Assembly: GCA_002694985.1 (NCBI GenBank)
Contig: NZNS01000006.1
Coordinates: 78,605-142,604, forward strand
From: Parvibaculum sp.
Lineage (GTDB): Bacteria > Pseudomonadota > Alphaproteobacteria > Parvibaculales > Parvibaculaceae
DNA: 64,000 nt
Direction of reading: 5' to 3'
Numbering within the stretch: the first letter of the stretch is position 1; every line of letters starts with the position of its first letter. The position numbers and the translations under genes are program-made. The notes under the pieces were generated by a model. That model was not told the origin of the DNA and did not search any database. It was given only the letters and a program-made list of their open reading frames with translations. Shown here one piece after another: positions 26,462 through 35,257 of this stretch.

Positions 26462-26596
26462 TCGGAGCCTTCTGCGGCGAAGGCTCCGACCACATCACCG
26501 GCGAAACTCTCATCACCGATGCCGGCATGCATCTCGGCTTTGCACCGCTCGCCGCACGGTAAAACCTGTCACGCCGGCAACAAATGCCGGAGTGAC
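26461..26596. repeat. Two intergenic palindromes
   Basis: 26461-26490 is a perfect 11-bp inverted repeat (GTCGGAGCCTT ... AAGGCTCCGAC) beginning in the PilZ stop codon, a probable terminator without T-run. 26568-26596 (GTCACGCCGGCA-ACAAA-TGCCGGAGTGAC, one mismatch) has the form of the interspersed palindromic repeats common in alphaproteobacterial intergenic DNA. Confidence 0.55.
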
Positions 26597-26624
26597 ACTC
26601 TTGTTTTCCTGAAACGCAGAAATC

Positions 26625-27389
26625 CTAACCAGCCAAAAACGCCAGCACCGCCTCTTTATAAGCGCGGTCGCCCACCGTCTTCATGTGGTCGCGCTTCGGC
26701 ACGGTGACGGCTTTCCCTTTCGGCATCCGTTCGGCCAACGGCCCGGGCGCTCCGGCCTGCACGTCCGTCTCGCCCGCGACAACGAGCACCGGCCGCTTGA
26801 TGCCGCCGAGCCCTTCCACGGGAAAAGGCGCCCGCACTGCTTCGAAGCAGGCGGCGAGCGCCTCTCTGTCTTGGCCGTTCTGGTCGGCGAAGGTACGGAA
26901 AAGAAGCGCGCCCTTGTTCTCGATGCTCGAAGGGTCGTCCGTCAGCAGCGCCTCGATCACGGGTCCGGGATCGCGCCCAGAATCATCAAAAGAGCGGTCG
27001 AGCAGCTTCGCGCCGACGCCCGCCGCCACGATCTTGTCGAAGCGTTCGGGCCTTTCCATTGCCGCGACGAGAGACACCATCGCCCCCATCGAATAGCCCA
27101 TCAGGTCCGCGCCCGGTTCACCCAGATGATCGAGCAGCGCAATGAGATCCATCGCCATCGTCGAAAGCGTATAAGCCTGCTTGTCGTGCGGCTTGCCGCT
27201 TTGCCCATGCCCGCGCATATCCGGCATGATGACGCGATATCCCGCTTGCGTGAGTGCTTTCACCCAGCCCGTCGCGATCCAGTTCACCTCATGCGTGGAG
27301 GCGAAGCCATGCGCAAGCATCACCGGGCTCCCCTCGCCCTCCACCGCATAGCCGATCTCTACACCGTCATCCGCCTCGAAGAAATCCAT
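26625..27389 (-). CDS. Alpha/beta hydrolase (paralogue 1)
   Basis: A 254-residue alpha/beta hydrolase: 'VMLAHGFASTHEVNW' oxyanion segment, nucleophile elbow G-Y-S-M-G ('ADLMGYSMGAMVSL'), acid strand 'PVLVVAGETDVQAG' and His in 'VPKRDHMKTV'. It is clearly paralogous to the protein at 30167 (shared 'DDPSS', 'ALLDHLG' and 'ADLMG.SMGA' segments). The ATG at 27389 follows AAAGGGATACGGG; the upstream extension is rejected. Divergent from the M20 amidohydrolase gene. Confidence 0.88.
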   Translation of the reverse strand: MDFFEADDGVEIGYAVEGEGSPVMLAHGFASTHEVNWIATGWVKALTQAGYRVIMPDMRGHGQSGKPHDKQAYTLSTMAMDLIALLDHLGEPGADLMGYSMGAMVSLVAAMERPERFDKIVAAGVGAKLLDRSFDDSGRDPGPVIEALLTDDPSSIENKGALLFRTFADQNGQDREALAACFEAVRAPFPVEGLGGIKRPVLVVAGETDVQAGAPGPLAERMPKGKAVTVPKRDHMKTVGDRAYKEAVLAFLAG

Positions 27390-27494
27390 CCCGTATCCCT
27401 TTATACCTGCCTCGCATCGGGGCGGGGGCCACACCGCGCAATTGGTAAAAACGTCCCCCACAGTCTAGTCTCAGGAAAACAGCGGGAGAACAAG

Positions 27495-28751
27495 ATGAGC
27501 GACGCCGCCACCCTGAAGCGTGAAGTCTGCGACGCAATCGACGCCATGTCGGCGAGCCTGCTCGGCGTCAGCCATGCGATCCACGCAAAGCCCGAACTCG
27601 CCTTCCACGAGCATGAAGCGGCGCGCATTCTCACCTCCGCGCTCGATGCGGCAAACCTTCCCGTCACGCGCGGCGCCTTTGGCCTCCCGACCGCTTATGC
27701 GACCGAATTCGGCGAAAGCGGCCCCGAAGTCGCGATCCTGTCGGAATATGATGCGCTCCCCGGCATCGGCCACGCCTGCGGCCACAACATCATCGCCACC
27801 ACCGGCCTTGGCGCCTCGCTCGCGCTCGCAAAGCTGGGAGCAAAGCTTCCCGGCCGTGTTCGCTATCTCGGCACACCGGCAGAGGAAATGGGCGGCGGCA
27901 AGGAACTGATGGCCCAGGAAGGCGCCTTCGATGGCGTCGATGCCGCCATGATGGTTCATCCGGCGGGCGTCAACCTTCTTACCATGCCCTGTATCTGCAT
28001 CTCGGAAGTGTCCGTTACCTATCACGGCCGCTCGGCCCATGCCTCCGCCATGCCGCATGCGGGCTTGAACGCGCTCGACGCTCTCATCACCGCCTATCAG
28101 GCCATCGCGCAACTCCGCCAGCACATCCGGCCGACCGAGCGTATCCACGGCATCATCAAGAAGGGCGGCTCCGCGCCCAACATCGTACCCGACGAAACCA
28201 CCGGCCTCTTCTATGTGCGCGCCGCAAATGCCGAAGACCTCGCACCGCTGAAAAAACGTGTACAGGCCTGCTTCGAGGCAGGCGCTCTCGCAAGCGGTTG
28301 CACGGCGGACATCAAATGGGCGAAGGCCGATTATCTCGACCTGAAGACGAACATGCCGATTGCGAATGCCTATGAGGCGAATGCCCGTTCGCTCGGCCGC
28401 GACTTCTTCCCGCTGTCAAAAATGCCTGCGGGCTCTTCCGGCAGCACCGACATGGGCAATGTCAGCCACCGTGTCCCCTCGATCCATCCGATGATCGCAT
28501 CGGCCCCGCCCCATGTCGTGATCCACAACCCGGAATTCGCGAAATGGGCCGCTTCCGATCTCGGCGACAAGGCCTGCATTGACGGTGCGAAGTCACTTGC
28601 CATGACGGCCATCGACTACATGACGGACGAGGGAATGCGCGAGCAGGCAAAGGCCGATTTCGCGGCCACCGCCGAGGGCTCTGCGCGCTCCGTCGCCGCC
28701 GCCTACGACCCCTCGGGCTCGACCGATATCGGCGGCTGCGGCTGCATGTAA
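27495..28751 (+). CDS. M20-family amidohydrolase/peptidase (AbgB-like)
   Basis: A 418-residue M20D-type metallo-amidohydrolase. Metal-binding 'GHACGHN' (Cys95-Gly-His97), catalytic 'GTPAEE' (Glu130-Glu131) and 'HPAG' are present, with the dimerisation lid domain starting near 'EVSVTYHGRSAHASAMPHAG'. Relatives cleave amide bonds of N-acyl amino acids or p-aminobenzoyl-glutamate. The C terminus ends in an odd GGCGCM tail. ATG 27495 follows GGGAG. It faces the hydrolase at 26625 divergently and converges with the symporter gene. Confidence 0.9.
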   Translation: MSDAATLKREVCDAIDAMSASLLGVSHAIHAKPELAFHEHEAARILTSALDAANLPVTRGAFGLPTAYATEFGESGPEVAILSEYDALPGIGHACGHNIIATTGLGASLALAKLGAKLPGRVRYLGTPAEEMGGGKELMAQEGAFDGVDAAMMVHPAGVNLLTMPCICISEVSVTYHGRSAHASAMPHAGLNALDALITAYQAIAQLRQHIRPTERIHGIIKKGGSAPNIVPDETTGLFYVRAANAEDLAPLKKRVQACFEAGALASGCTADIKWAKADYLDLKTNMPIANAYEANARSLGRDFFPLSKMPAGSSGSTDMGNVSHRVPSIHPMIASAPPHVVIHNPEFAKWAASDLGDKACIDGAKSLAMTAIDYMTDEGMREQAKADFAATAEGSARSVAAAYDPSGSTDIGGCGCM

Positions 28752-28767
28752 GACCAGCCAGAACACC

Positions 28768-30138
28768 TCACGGCAGATTCGGCGGCCGCTCCGTCAGCTC
28801 CGCTTCCTCCACAAAGCGTTCCTTGAGCTTGCGCCGCAATTCCTCTTGCTCCTCGATGCCGATGGGGAACTTCCACATGATCGCGGCAACCAGCACATTG
28901 CAGATCACAGGCGTCGCCACGAAGACAATGGAAAGGCCGGTCAGCGTTGAGGCCGTGTTCGCGCCCTGCTCCGGCACGAAGCCGATCAGCGCCAGCGTCC
29001 AGAACACGACGCCGACAGCGACGGCCCCGCCGAGTTTTTGCGTCAGTGTGAGCAGCGAATAGAAAAGCCCGGTCCGCCGCTGCCCGGTTTCCAGTTCGTC
29101 GATATCCGCCACGTCTGCCATCATCGAGCGATAGAGCGTCGTGGTCGCGCCAATATTGACCCCGAGGAACAAGAGCACGAACGATGCGACGATGTAATTT
29201 CCCTCCGGAATCAGGAAGATGATCGGCGGAAAGGCGCTATTGAACAGAGCGGCCACGACCACGGTGCGATGTTTGCCGAGCCGGTAGCTGAGCTTCAGCA
29301 CCACCGGAATGAAGATGATGCCGCCGAAGAAATAGAGAAGCAGCAGGAAGCTGGCGACCGAGCCAATCCCCCACACATAAGTCGCCTCGTAGATATACAT
29401 AGAGGCGAGCGCCGCACCTGCAAAGCCGCTCAGGAAATCCGCCGCCAGCAGACGGCGCAGCGGCAGGTTGCGCAAGATCGTCTTGATCGCCGCCATCATG
29501 TCTATGGGCGGCTGGGGCGCGGACTTCCGCTCCGGCACGAAGAAGACGTTGATCGCCACCGCAATTGGCAGCGTAATCACGATGAACCAGCCAATGGAGG
29601 CGACGCGCGCCGCTTCCATGTTCTCCGGGCCCATCTGTTCGATGATCGCGGGAATGAGCAGCACCAGCGGCACACCGATAAGCTGGAATGCTTCGCGGTA
29701 GCCTTGGATGCGCGAGCGCTCATTATAGTCGTCTGAAAGCTCCGCCGCCCACGCCATGTGCGAGATGGTGAGCATCGTCCAACCGATATAGAGGAAGAAC
29801 ATCCAGCCAAAGAGATAGAAGCCGGAAACCGGCGCCGTCGGTAGGAACGCCATATAGGCGCAGACAACGAGCAACGGCACCGACAGGACGATCCAGTGCC
29901 GCCGCCTGCCCCAGCGCGAGGTGTAGCGATCCGACAGAACGCCCATCAGCGGGTCGGTAACCACGTCCCAGAACCGCAGCAGCATGAAAATCGTGCCCAC
30001 CGCCGCGAGCCCCAGCCCCATCGGCCCTGCATAGAATTGCGGCAGATAGACGCCGATGGGAAGCCCCAGGGCGGCAATGGGAATGGCCGGACCCGAAAAG
30101 GCGGCAAGCCGCCAGGGCGACAGTTTTTTATCGAACAT
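28768..30138 (-). CDS. MFS/GPH-family sugar-cation symporter-like transporter
   Basis: A 456-residue 12-helix transporter of the glycoside-pentoside-hexuronide:cation symporter (MFS_2) family: 'LRFWDVVTDPLMGVLSDRYTSRWGRRRHWI' between helices 2 and 3 is characteristic, and 'FYSLLTLTQKLGGAVAVGV' is the conserved helix 11 segment. Alphaproteobacterial members often serve non-sugar substrates. The ATG at 30138 is preferred over TTG 30150, whose ribosome site is too close. It lies 28 bp after the alpha/beta hydrolase at 30167 on the same strand, suggesting import followed by ester hydrolysis. Confidence 0.85.
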   Translation of the reverse strand: MFDKKLSPWRLAAFSGPAIPIAALGLPIGVYLPQFYAGPMGLGLAAVGTIFMLLRFWDVVTDPLMGVLSDRYTSRWGRRRHWIVLSVPLLVVCAYMAFLPTAPVSGFYLFGWMFFLYIGWTMLTISHMAWAAELSDDYNERSRIQGYREAFQLIGVPLVLLIPAIIEQMGPENMEAARVASIGWFIVITLPIAVAINVFFVPERKSAPQPPIDMMAAIKTILRNLPLRRLLAADFLSGFAGAALASMYIYEATYVWGIGSVASFLLLLYFFGGIIFIPVVLKLSYRLGKHRTVVVAALFNSAFPPIIFLIPEGNYIVASFVLLFLGVNIGATTTLYRSMMADVADIDELETGQRRTGLFYSLLTLTQKLGGAVAVGVVFWTLALIGFVPEQGANTASTLTGLSIVFVATPVICNVLVAAIMWKFPIGIEEQEELRRKLKERFVEEAELTERPPNLP

Positions 30139-30166
30139 ATTTTTCTTCAAAGCCCCTAAGGAAAAT

Positions 30167-30919
30167 TCAGACCCAGCCGGTCAGGAAGTCCATCACCGCA
30201 CCCTTGAACATCGGATTGGGCAACGCAAACATATGATCCGTACCGGGAATGACTTCCGCTCGCCCCTGCGGCATCAGCGCCGCCAGCGCCTGCGGATCGC
30301 CAGCGAGATCGTCCCGCGCCCCCGCGATCACCAGCACCTCGTTATTGATCCCGGCCACCGCCTCGCGCACGCCACCGCGCCGGGGTTCACGCGCACAGGC
30401 CGCAATCGCCTTGAGATCCTGCCCGAGTTTTTCCGCATAAAGCCGGAAAGCGCGCGCCGAGCGATCCTCAACACTGGACGGATCATCCGCCTCCAGCGCC
30501 TCGGCAATCGGATTGCCCGGCTTGCCGGGTTCGAGCGCGCGGCTGCCCATGCCCGCCAGCACCACCTTGCCGAAACGCTCCCCATGCTGCGCGGCCAGCC
30601 GCATGGCAATCCCCGCGCCCATCGAAAAGCCCATCAGATCGGCCTTCTCTATACCGAGATGATCGAGCAGCGCAATGGCGTCTCCCGTCATCTTCTTGAT
30701 GGCGTAGTCGCCCGGCTCGTAGAGCTTCTCGCTCTTCCCGTGCCCGCGCAGATCGAAGCGCACCACCTTGAAGCGCGCACGGGTCAGCGCCTGAACCCAG
30801 CCCGTGCGTACCCAGTTGTCTTCCGAGGTTGCCGAAAAACCGTGAATGAGGAGAATCGGTTGCCCTTCCCCCTCGACTTCATAGGCGATGGAAACGCCAC
30901 CTGACGAAAATACCGGCAT
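30167..30919 (-). CDS. Alpha/beta hydrolase (paralogue 2)
   Basis: A 250-residue alpha/beta hydrolase: 'ILLIHGFSATSEDNW', nucleophile elbow 'ADLMGFSMGAGIAM', acid in 'VLVIAGARDDLAG', His in 'IPGTDHMFAL'. It is paralogous to 26625. It is the first intact gene of a probable operon with the GPH symporter; its ATG directly abuts the stop codon of a truncated transporter remnant (TGA-ATG). Confidence 0.88.
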   Translation of the reverse strand: MPVFSSGGVSIAYEVEGEGQPILLIHGFSATSEDNWVRTGWVQALTRARFKVVRFDLRGHGKSEKLYEPGDYAIKKMTGDAIALLDHLGIEKADLMGFSMGAGIAMRLAAQHGERFGKVVLAGMGSRALEPGKPGNPIAEALEADDPSSVEDRSARAFRLYAEKLGQDLKAIAACAREPRRGGVREAVAGINNEVLVIAGARDDLAGDPQALAALMPQGRAEVIPGTDHMFALPNPMFKGAVMDFLTGWV

Positions 30920-31105
30920 TCAGTCCGCCCCCATGCCGGAGGATTGCGCATAGAAGGGCGGCAGATGAACGACAAGCGGAAGCCCCATGGCCGAGATGGG
31001 TGCCGCAGGCAGCGCAAAGGCAAAAAGTGTCCTGCGCGAAAGCGGCGCAGTGCCTTTCTCCGTGCCATGCGTATGGGTCGGGCCCGTGCCGGCCACGTGC
31101 GTCAT
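30920..31105 (-). pseudogene. N-terminal remnant of a GPH/MFS_2 transporter
   Basis: A 61-codon frame whose last ~40 residues ('ALPAAPISAMGLPLVVHLPP' and 'FYA') align with residues ~6-43 of the intact transporter at 28768 (about 21 identities in 38 by eye), that is, helix 1 and the loop after it. The frame then stops at the alpha/beta hydrolase start codon. The rest of the transporter is missing. The most likely reading is an ancestral transporter gene deleted down to its first helix; a functional micropeptide is less likely. ATG 31105 is assumed; an in-frame start at 31162 exists. Confidence 0.65.
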
Positions 31106-31410
31106 AGGAGGTCCTCTTCCCGGGGTCATGCCGCTGGGCTCTTGGCGGCCCGTTCCTGACATTTAATCATTTAGCGCGAGTATGGCCGATGGCCAGAGCA
31201 CGATCAAGTGCTTCCGGGTGACCATTTCTCACTTTCTTGAAAGCTCTCACGCGGCAACCGCCATTATCCGTCGCTCAATGGTGAGAATTGCGAACGGCCG
31301 CATCGGCGAGATACCCCTACACGCAGAAACGCCCCGGTTTTGCCGGGGCGCCGGGAAACGCAGAATCGGATCTGCTTTCCCTCTTGTTCGGATTATCGCT
31401 CTTCCACGAC
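31106..31410. other. Intergenic region between transporter remnant and GMC oxidoreductase
   Basis: No gene seen. It should contain the promoter driving the remnant-hydrolase-symporter run to the left, and holds the terminator of the GMC gene at 31330. Confidence 0.4.
31330..31350 (-). terminator. Terminator of the GMC/BCCT/porin run
   Basis: CGCCCCGG-TTTTG-CCGGGGCG, an 8-bp GC stem; on the minus strand it is followed by TTTCTG. It lies 60 bp beyond the GMC oxidoreductase stop. Confidence 0.6.
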
Positions 31411-33102
31411 TCAGCGCGCTGCTGGCCCGCCTGCGCGCTGGCGCTCCTCCCAGTCGGGCGCGTGATAAACCGGTGCAGTCGAGGGCGGCAGCGGCGGGCG
31501 GCCGAGAATATGGTCCGCCGCCTTCTCGCCGATCATGATCGTCGGCGCATTGATATTGCCGTCGGTCAGCGTCGGCATGATCGAGGAATCGACCACGCGC
31601 AGGCTCTCGATCCCGCGCACCCGGCATTCCGGGTCCACAACCGCCATGTCGTCGGTCCCCATGCGGCAGGTGCCGGCCGGGTGATAGGCCGTCTCGGCCG
31701 TCTCCGCCACCCACGCATCTATGTCCGCATCGCTCTGCACATCGGGGCCCGGTGAGATTTCGCCATCCCGGTAAGGGTCGAAGGCCGGTTGCGCAAATAT
31801 TTCGCGCGTCAGGCGCACACCGTCACGATAGGCCTGCTTGTCTTCTTCCTCGCTCAGATAATTGAAGATGAGCACCGGCGGCGCGTCGGGATCGGCTGAT
31901 CTCAGCCGCACCTCGCCACGGCTCTTGGGCTTGTTCGCGCCCAGATGCACCTGATAACCATGCCCCTTCACCGCGCTCGATCCGTCATAGGCAAGGGCGC
32001 CTGCGAGAAAATGATACTGGATGTCGGGAAATTTCAGCCCCGCCCGGCTGCGGATATAGCCATTCGATTCGAACTGGTTGGAGATCCCCAGCCCGCTCTT
32101 GAAAAAGAACCATTGCGCGCCGATCAGCAGCTTGGAAATCGGCCCCAGCGTCCCGTTCAGGGTGATCGGCTGCTTGCAGGCCTGCTGTACCCAGACCTCC
32201 AGATGGTCCTGAAGGTTCTGCCCGACGCCCGGCAGATCGTGCACCACATCGATCCCCAGCGATTTGAGATGCGCCGCCGGGCCGATGCCCGAGAGCATCA
32301 GCAGTTTGGGCGAATTGAACGAGCTCGCCGAAAGGATAACCTCGCGCCGCGCCTTGACGCGGTGGAGTTTGCCGCGCCTGCGATATTCCACGCCCACCGC
32401 GCGTTTGCCTTCCATGAGAATGCGCGTGGTCGTCGCATGGAGGACGACCTCAAGATTATCCCGTTCCATCGCGGGCTTGAGATAGGCAACCGCGGTCGAA
32501 CAGCGGATGCCGTCGCGCACCGTCATGTCCATGCGGCCGAAGCCTTCCTGACGGTAGCCGTTATAGTCTTCCGTCATGCCGTAACCCGCCTGCTCGCCCG
32601 CCGCGATGAAGGCGCGGTAAAGCGGGTTTTTCATATTGTTGCCATTGGTAATCGACACAGGGCCGTTCACGCCGCGATAGGCATCCTCGCCATAGAGACA
32701 GTCTTCCGAACGCCGAAAATACGGCAGCACATTTGCATAGTCCCATCCCGTGGCGCCCAGCTCCGCCCATTCCGCGTAGTCGCCCGCACTGCCCCGCACA
32801 TAGGCAAGCCCGTTGATCGAGGACGAACCGCCAATCACCTTGCCACGCGCCTGATGAATGCGCCGTCCGTTCAGGCCGGGTTCGGGTTCGGCATAGAGGC
32901 CCCAATCGTATTTTTTCATGCCGAGCGGAATGGAAAAGGCCGTCGGCATCTTGATGAAGACCGAATTGTCCTTGCCACCCGTTTCCAGCACGACAACCTT
33001 GTTCTTGCCATCGGCGCTCAACCGGTCGGCCAGCACGCACCCCGCCGATCCTGCGCCGACGATGACGTAATCGGCTTCGTAATCGAACTTCGGGTCAGTC
33101 AT
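31411..33102 (-). CDS. GMC-family FAD oxidoreductase (choline dehydrogenase-like)
   Basis: A 563-residue GMC oxidoreductase: FAD motif G16-A-G18-S-A-G21, 'GKVIGGSSSINGL' signature, catalytic 'HPAGTCRMG' (His about 474) and 'GNINAPT' (Asn about 516). The neighbouring BCCT transporter and porin suggest a quaternary-amine or amino-alcohol substrate such as choline, but no betaine aldehyde dehydrogenase (betB) or betI is adjacent, so this is inference. ATG 33102 follows AGGAGG. It is the last gene of the probable BCCT-GMC unit (41 bp gap) and paralogous to 834. Confidence 0.92.
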   Translation of the reverse strand: MTDPKFDYEADYVIVGAGSAGCVLADRLSADGKNKVVVLETGGKDNSVFIKMPTAFSIPLGMKKYDWGLYAEPEPGLNGRRIHQARGKVIGGSSSINGLAYVRGSAGDYAEWAELGATGWDYANVLPYFRRSEDCLYGEDAYRGVNGPVSITNGNNMKNPLYRAFIAAGEQAGYGMTEDYNGYRQEGFGRMDMTVRDGIRCSTAVAYLKPAMERDNLEVVLHATTTRILMEGKRAVGVEYRRRGKLHRVKARREVILSASSFNSPKLLMLSGIGPAAHLKSLGIDVVHDLPGVGQNLQDHLEVWVQQACKQPITLNGTLGPISKLLIGAQWFFFKSGLGISNQFESNGYIRSRAGLKFPDIQYHFLAGALAYDGSSAVKGHGYQVHLGANKPKSRGEVRLRSADPDAPPVLIFNYLSEEEDKQAYRDGVRLTREIFAQPAFDPYRDGEISPGPDVQSDADIDAWVAETAETAYHPAGTCRMGTDDMAVVDPECRVRGIESLRVVDSSIMPTLTDGNINAPTIMIGEKAADHILGRPPLPPSTAPVYHAPDWEERQRAGGPAAR

Positions 33103-33142
33103 TTCTTGGCCTCCTGAATTTGCGTCCTGCGGCGATGACACA

Positions 33143-35206
33143 TCACTTGCCCGATGGGTTTGAATTGCTGGCATCGGGCATCGAAACCGCGCTGCCAAAC
33201 GCTTCGCGCTGCGTATGCAGGAAATGCATATGACGTTCGAACTGATCGAGAATATCGTCGATCATCTGCTCCTTGGTGTAGCCCATCAGGTCGTACTCCA
33301 GGCTGCCCTCGGAAAGATAGGGCTCCACGCGGTAATAGTCGGACGCCGTTTGTTGCGGACGCATGACGAAGGACGGCATGGTGCAGCGTACCGGCCAGAC
33401 CTGATAGACGAAGTTCTGCGCCTCGCCCATATCCACGCTGATTTCCATATGCTCGTCATCCTCCGTGACGGTGGCGGGAAATCCGTTCTTCGCAAGCGTC
33501 TCCTTGATCTCCAGCATGGCGGGCTTCACCTCCTCCGCCATGAAGCGATGAACCTGCTTCAACGAAGGAAAACTCGTTGCCCGCGCGATACGTTGCCGCC
33601 AGCTTGGCGCTGCATGGGGAGCCCCGCCGAGCCTGCCCGACAGATAGCCCGAAAGGCTGGCGCGACGGCTGTCTTCCTTGAGCCCCTCCACCCGCAATGC
33701 CTTGTAGAGGCCGCCCATCATGAGCAGCAGCACAATGGAGAAAGGCAGCCCCATGATGACCACAGTGCTCTGCAATGCGCTCAATCCGCCCGCAATAAGC
33801 AATGCCAGCGTCAAAATGCCGATGATCCCGGCCCAGAGAATACGCATCCAGACAGGCGCATCGCTGTTCACGTCCTTGAGCGTCGAGGTGAAGTTCGACA
33901 GAACGAGAGAGCCGGAATCGCCCGACGTGATGAAGAAGACAATGCCCAGAATGGTGACGACGATGGTGGTAATGACCGCAAACGGCATGTTCTGAAGGAA
34001 CAGATAGATCGCCGAACCCGGATTGTTCATCGCCTGTTCGCCAAATGCCTGCTGCCCCGCCATCACCATCTCTATGGCGCTGTTACCCATGATCGACATC
34101 CACGCCATCATGAAGACAAGCGGCAGCGTCAATGTACCGAGGACAAACTGACGGATCGTCCGCCCCCTCGAAATACGGGCGAGAAAAAGACCCACAAACG
34201 GTCCCCATGCAATCCACCAGGCCCAGAAAAACACGGTCCAGCCGTTCAGCCAGTCCGTTGGCGGATCGAATGCATAGGTGTTGAACGACATGGAAACGAA
34301 GTCGGATACGTAGTCGCCGACATTCATCACGAAAGCATTCAGCAGGAAAGTCGTCTCACCCGCAAAGAGCACGAAAATCAGCAGGACGAGCGCGAGCGCC
34401 ATGTTGAACTCGGACAGGCGCCGGATGCCACGCTCCACGCCGGTCGCCGCCGACAGCGCGGCAAAGATGATGATGGCTACCACGAGTCCTGCCTGCGTCC
34501 AGGTGCTCTGCGGAATGCCGAAGACATGATCGAGCCCGTAATTGAGCTGTATGATGCCGATGCCGAGGCTCGTCGCAATGCCGAACACGGTGCCCAGCAC
34601 GGCGGCAATGTCGACGCTGTGTCCGATGGGGCCATAGATACGCCGCCCGAAAATGGGAAACAGTGCGGAGCGGATGGTCAGCGGAAGCCCGTGCCGGTAG
34701 CTGAAAAAGGCAAGCGCCATACCAACCAGCGTATAGACCCCCCAACCCGAGATGCCCCAATGCAGGAAAGTCAGCTGCATCGCATGACGCGCCGCCTCTA
34801 CGGTGCTGCCCTCGCCTACCGGCGGCGCAAGGAACTGGGTAACGGGCTCCGACACGCAGAAAAACAGAAGGTCGATGCCGATGCCGGCGGCAAACAGCAT
34901 CGCGGCCCATGTAATGACATTGAACTCCGGTTTTGCATGGTCCGGTCCGAGCCGCAAATTCCCGAAGCGTGAAAAGGCAACGGCGATCACGAAAACCAGG
35001 TAGAGAACGACAGCGACGAAGTAGAACCACCCGAGCGAATTCGATATCCACGCGAGCGTTGTATTGATGACGAGGTTCGCCGAGTCGATGAAGAACATCG
35101 TCCACAATGCAAAGCCGGCAATACCGATCGCGGAGATGTAGAAGACGACGGGATTGATCCGGTCGCCACTTGTCTGCTCGCGGTCCGGTTCCGTGGATTC
35201 ACTCAT
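33143..35206 (-). CDS. BCCT-family transporter (BetT-like)
   Basis: A 687-residue betaine-choline-carnitine transporter with about twelve hydrophobic helices in the first ~520 residues, the family signature around 'GWTVFFWAWWIAWGPFVGLF', and a ~150-residue soluble C-terminal domain (from 'LKQVHRFMAEEV') as in the long BetT-type choline transporters, where it affects osmotic regulation. It imports a quaternary-ammonium compound with ions. ATG 35206 follows AGGAGAG. It sits between a GMC dehydrogenase and a TorF-like porin on the same strand. Confidence 0.93.
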   Translation of the reverse strand: MSESTEPDREQTSGDRINPVVFYISAIGIAGFALWTMFFIDSANLVINTTLAWISNSLGWFYFVAVVLYLVFVIAVAFSRFGNLRLGPDHAKPEFNVITWAAMLFAAGIGIDLLFFCVSEPVTQFLAPPVGEGSTVEAARHAMQLTFLHWGISGWGVYTLVGMALAFFSYRHGLPLTIRSALFPIFGRRIYGPIGHSVDIAAVLGTVFGIATSLGIGIIQLNYGLDHVFGIPQSTWTQAGLVVAIIIFAALSAATGVERGIRRLSEFNMALALVLLIFVLFAGETTFLLNAFVMNVGDYVSDFVSMSFNTYAFDPPTDWLNGWTVFFWAWWIAWGPFVGLFLARISRGRTIRQFVLGTLTLPLVFMMAWMSIMGNSAIEMVMAGQQAFGEQAMNNPGSAIYLFLQNMPFAVITTIVVTILGIVFFITSGDSGSLVLSNFTSTLKDVNSDAPVWMRILWAGIIGILTLALLIAGGLSALQSTVVIMGLPFSIVLLLMMGGLYKALRVEGLKEDSRRASLSGYLSGRLGGAPHAAPSWRQRIARATSFPSLKQVHRFMAEEVKPAMLEIKETLAKNGFPATVTEDDEHMEISVDMGEAQNFVYQVWPVRCTMPSFVMRPQQTASDYYRVEPYLSEGSLEYDLMGYTKEQMIDDILDQFERHMHFLHTQREAFGSAVSMPDASNSNPSGK

Positions 35207-35257
35207 TGATTTTCTCTCCTGTGCGCGAGCGGATGAAGTTTCGGTGACTGCCGGCTG

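Noticed and set aside
30920..31162. Functional 80-residue protein
   Set aside because: It matches only helix 1 of a 12-helix transporter and ends at the next start codon; better explained as a deletion remnant.
33215..34972. Long plus-strand frame of 585 codons antisense to the BCCT transporter gene
   Set aside because: Composition is His/Arg-rich and shadow-like, with no domain; the opposite strand encodes a clear 12-helix transporter.
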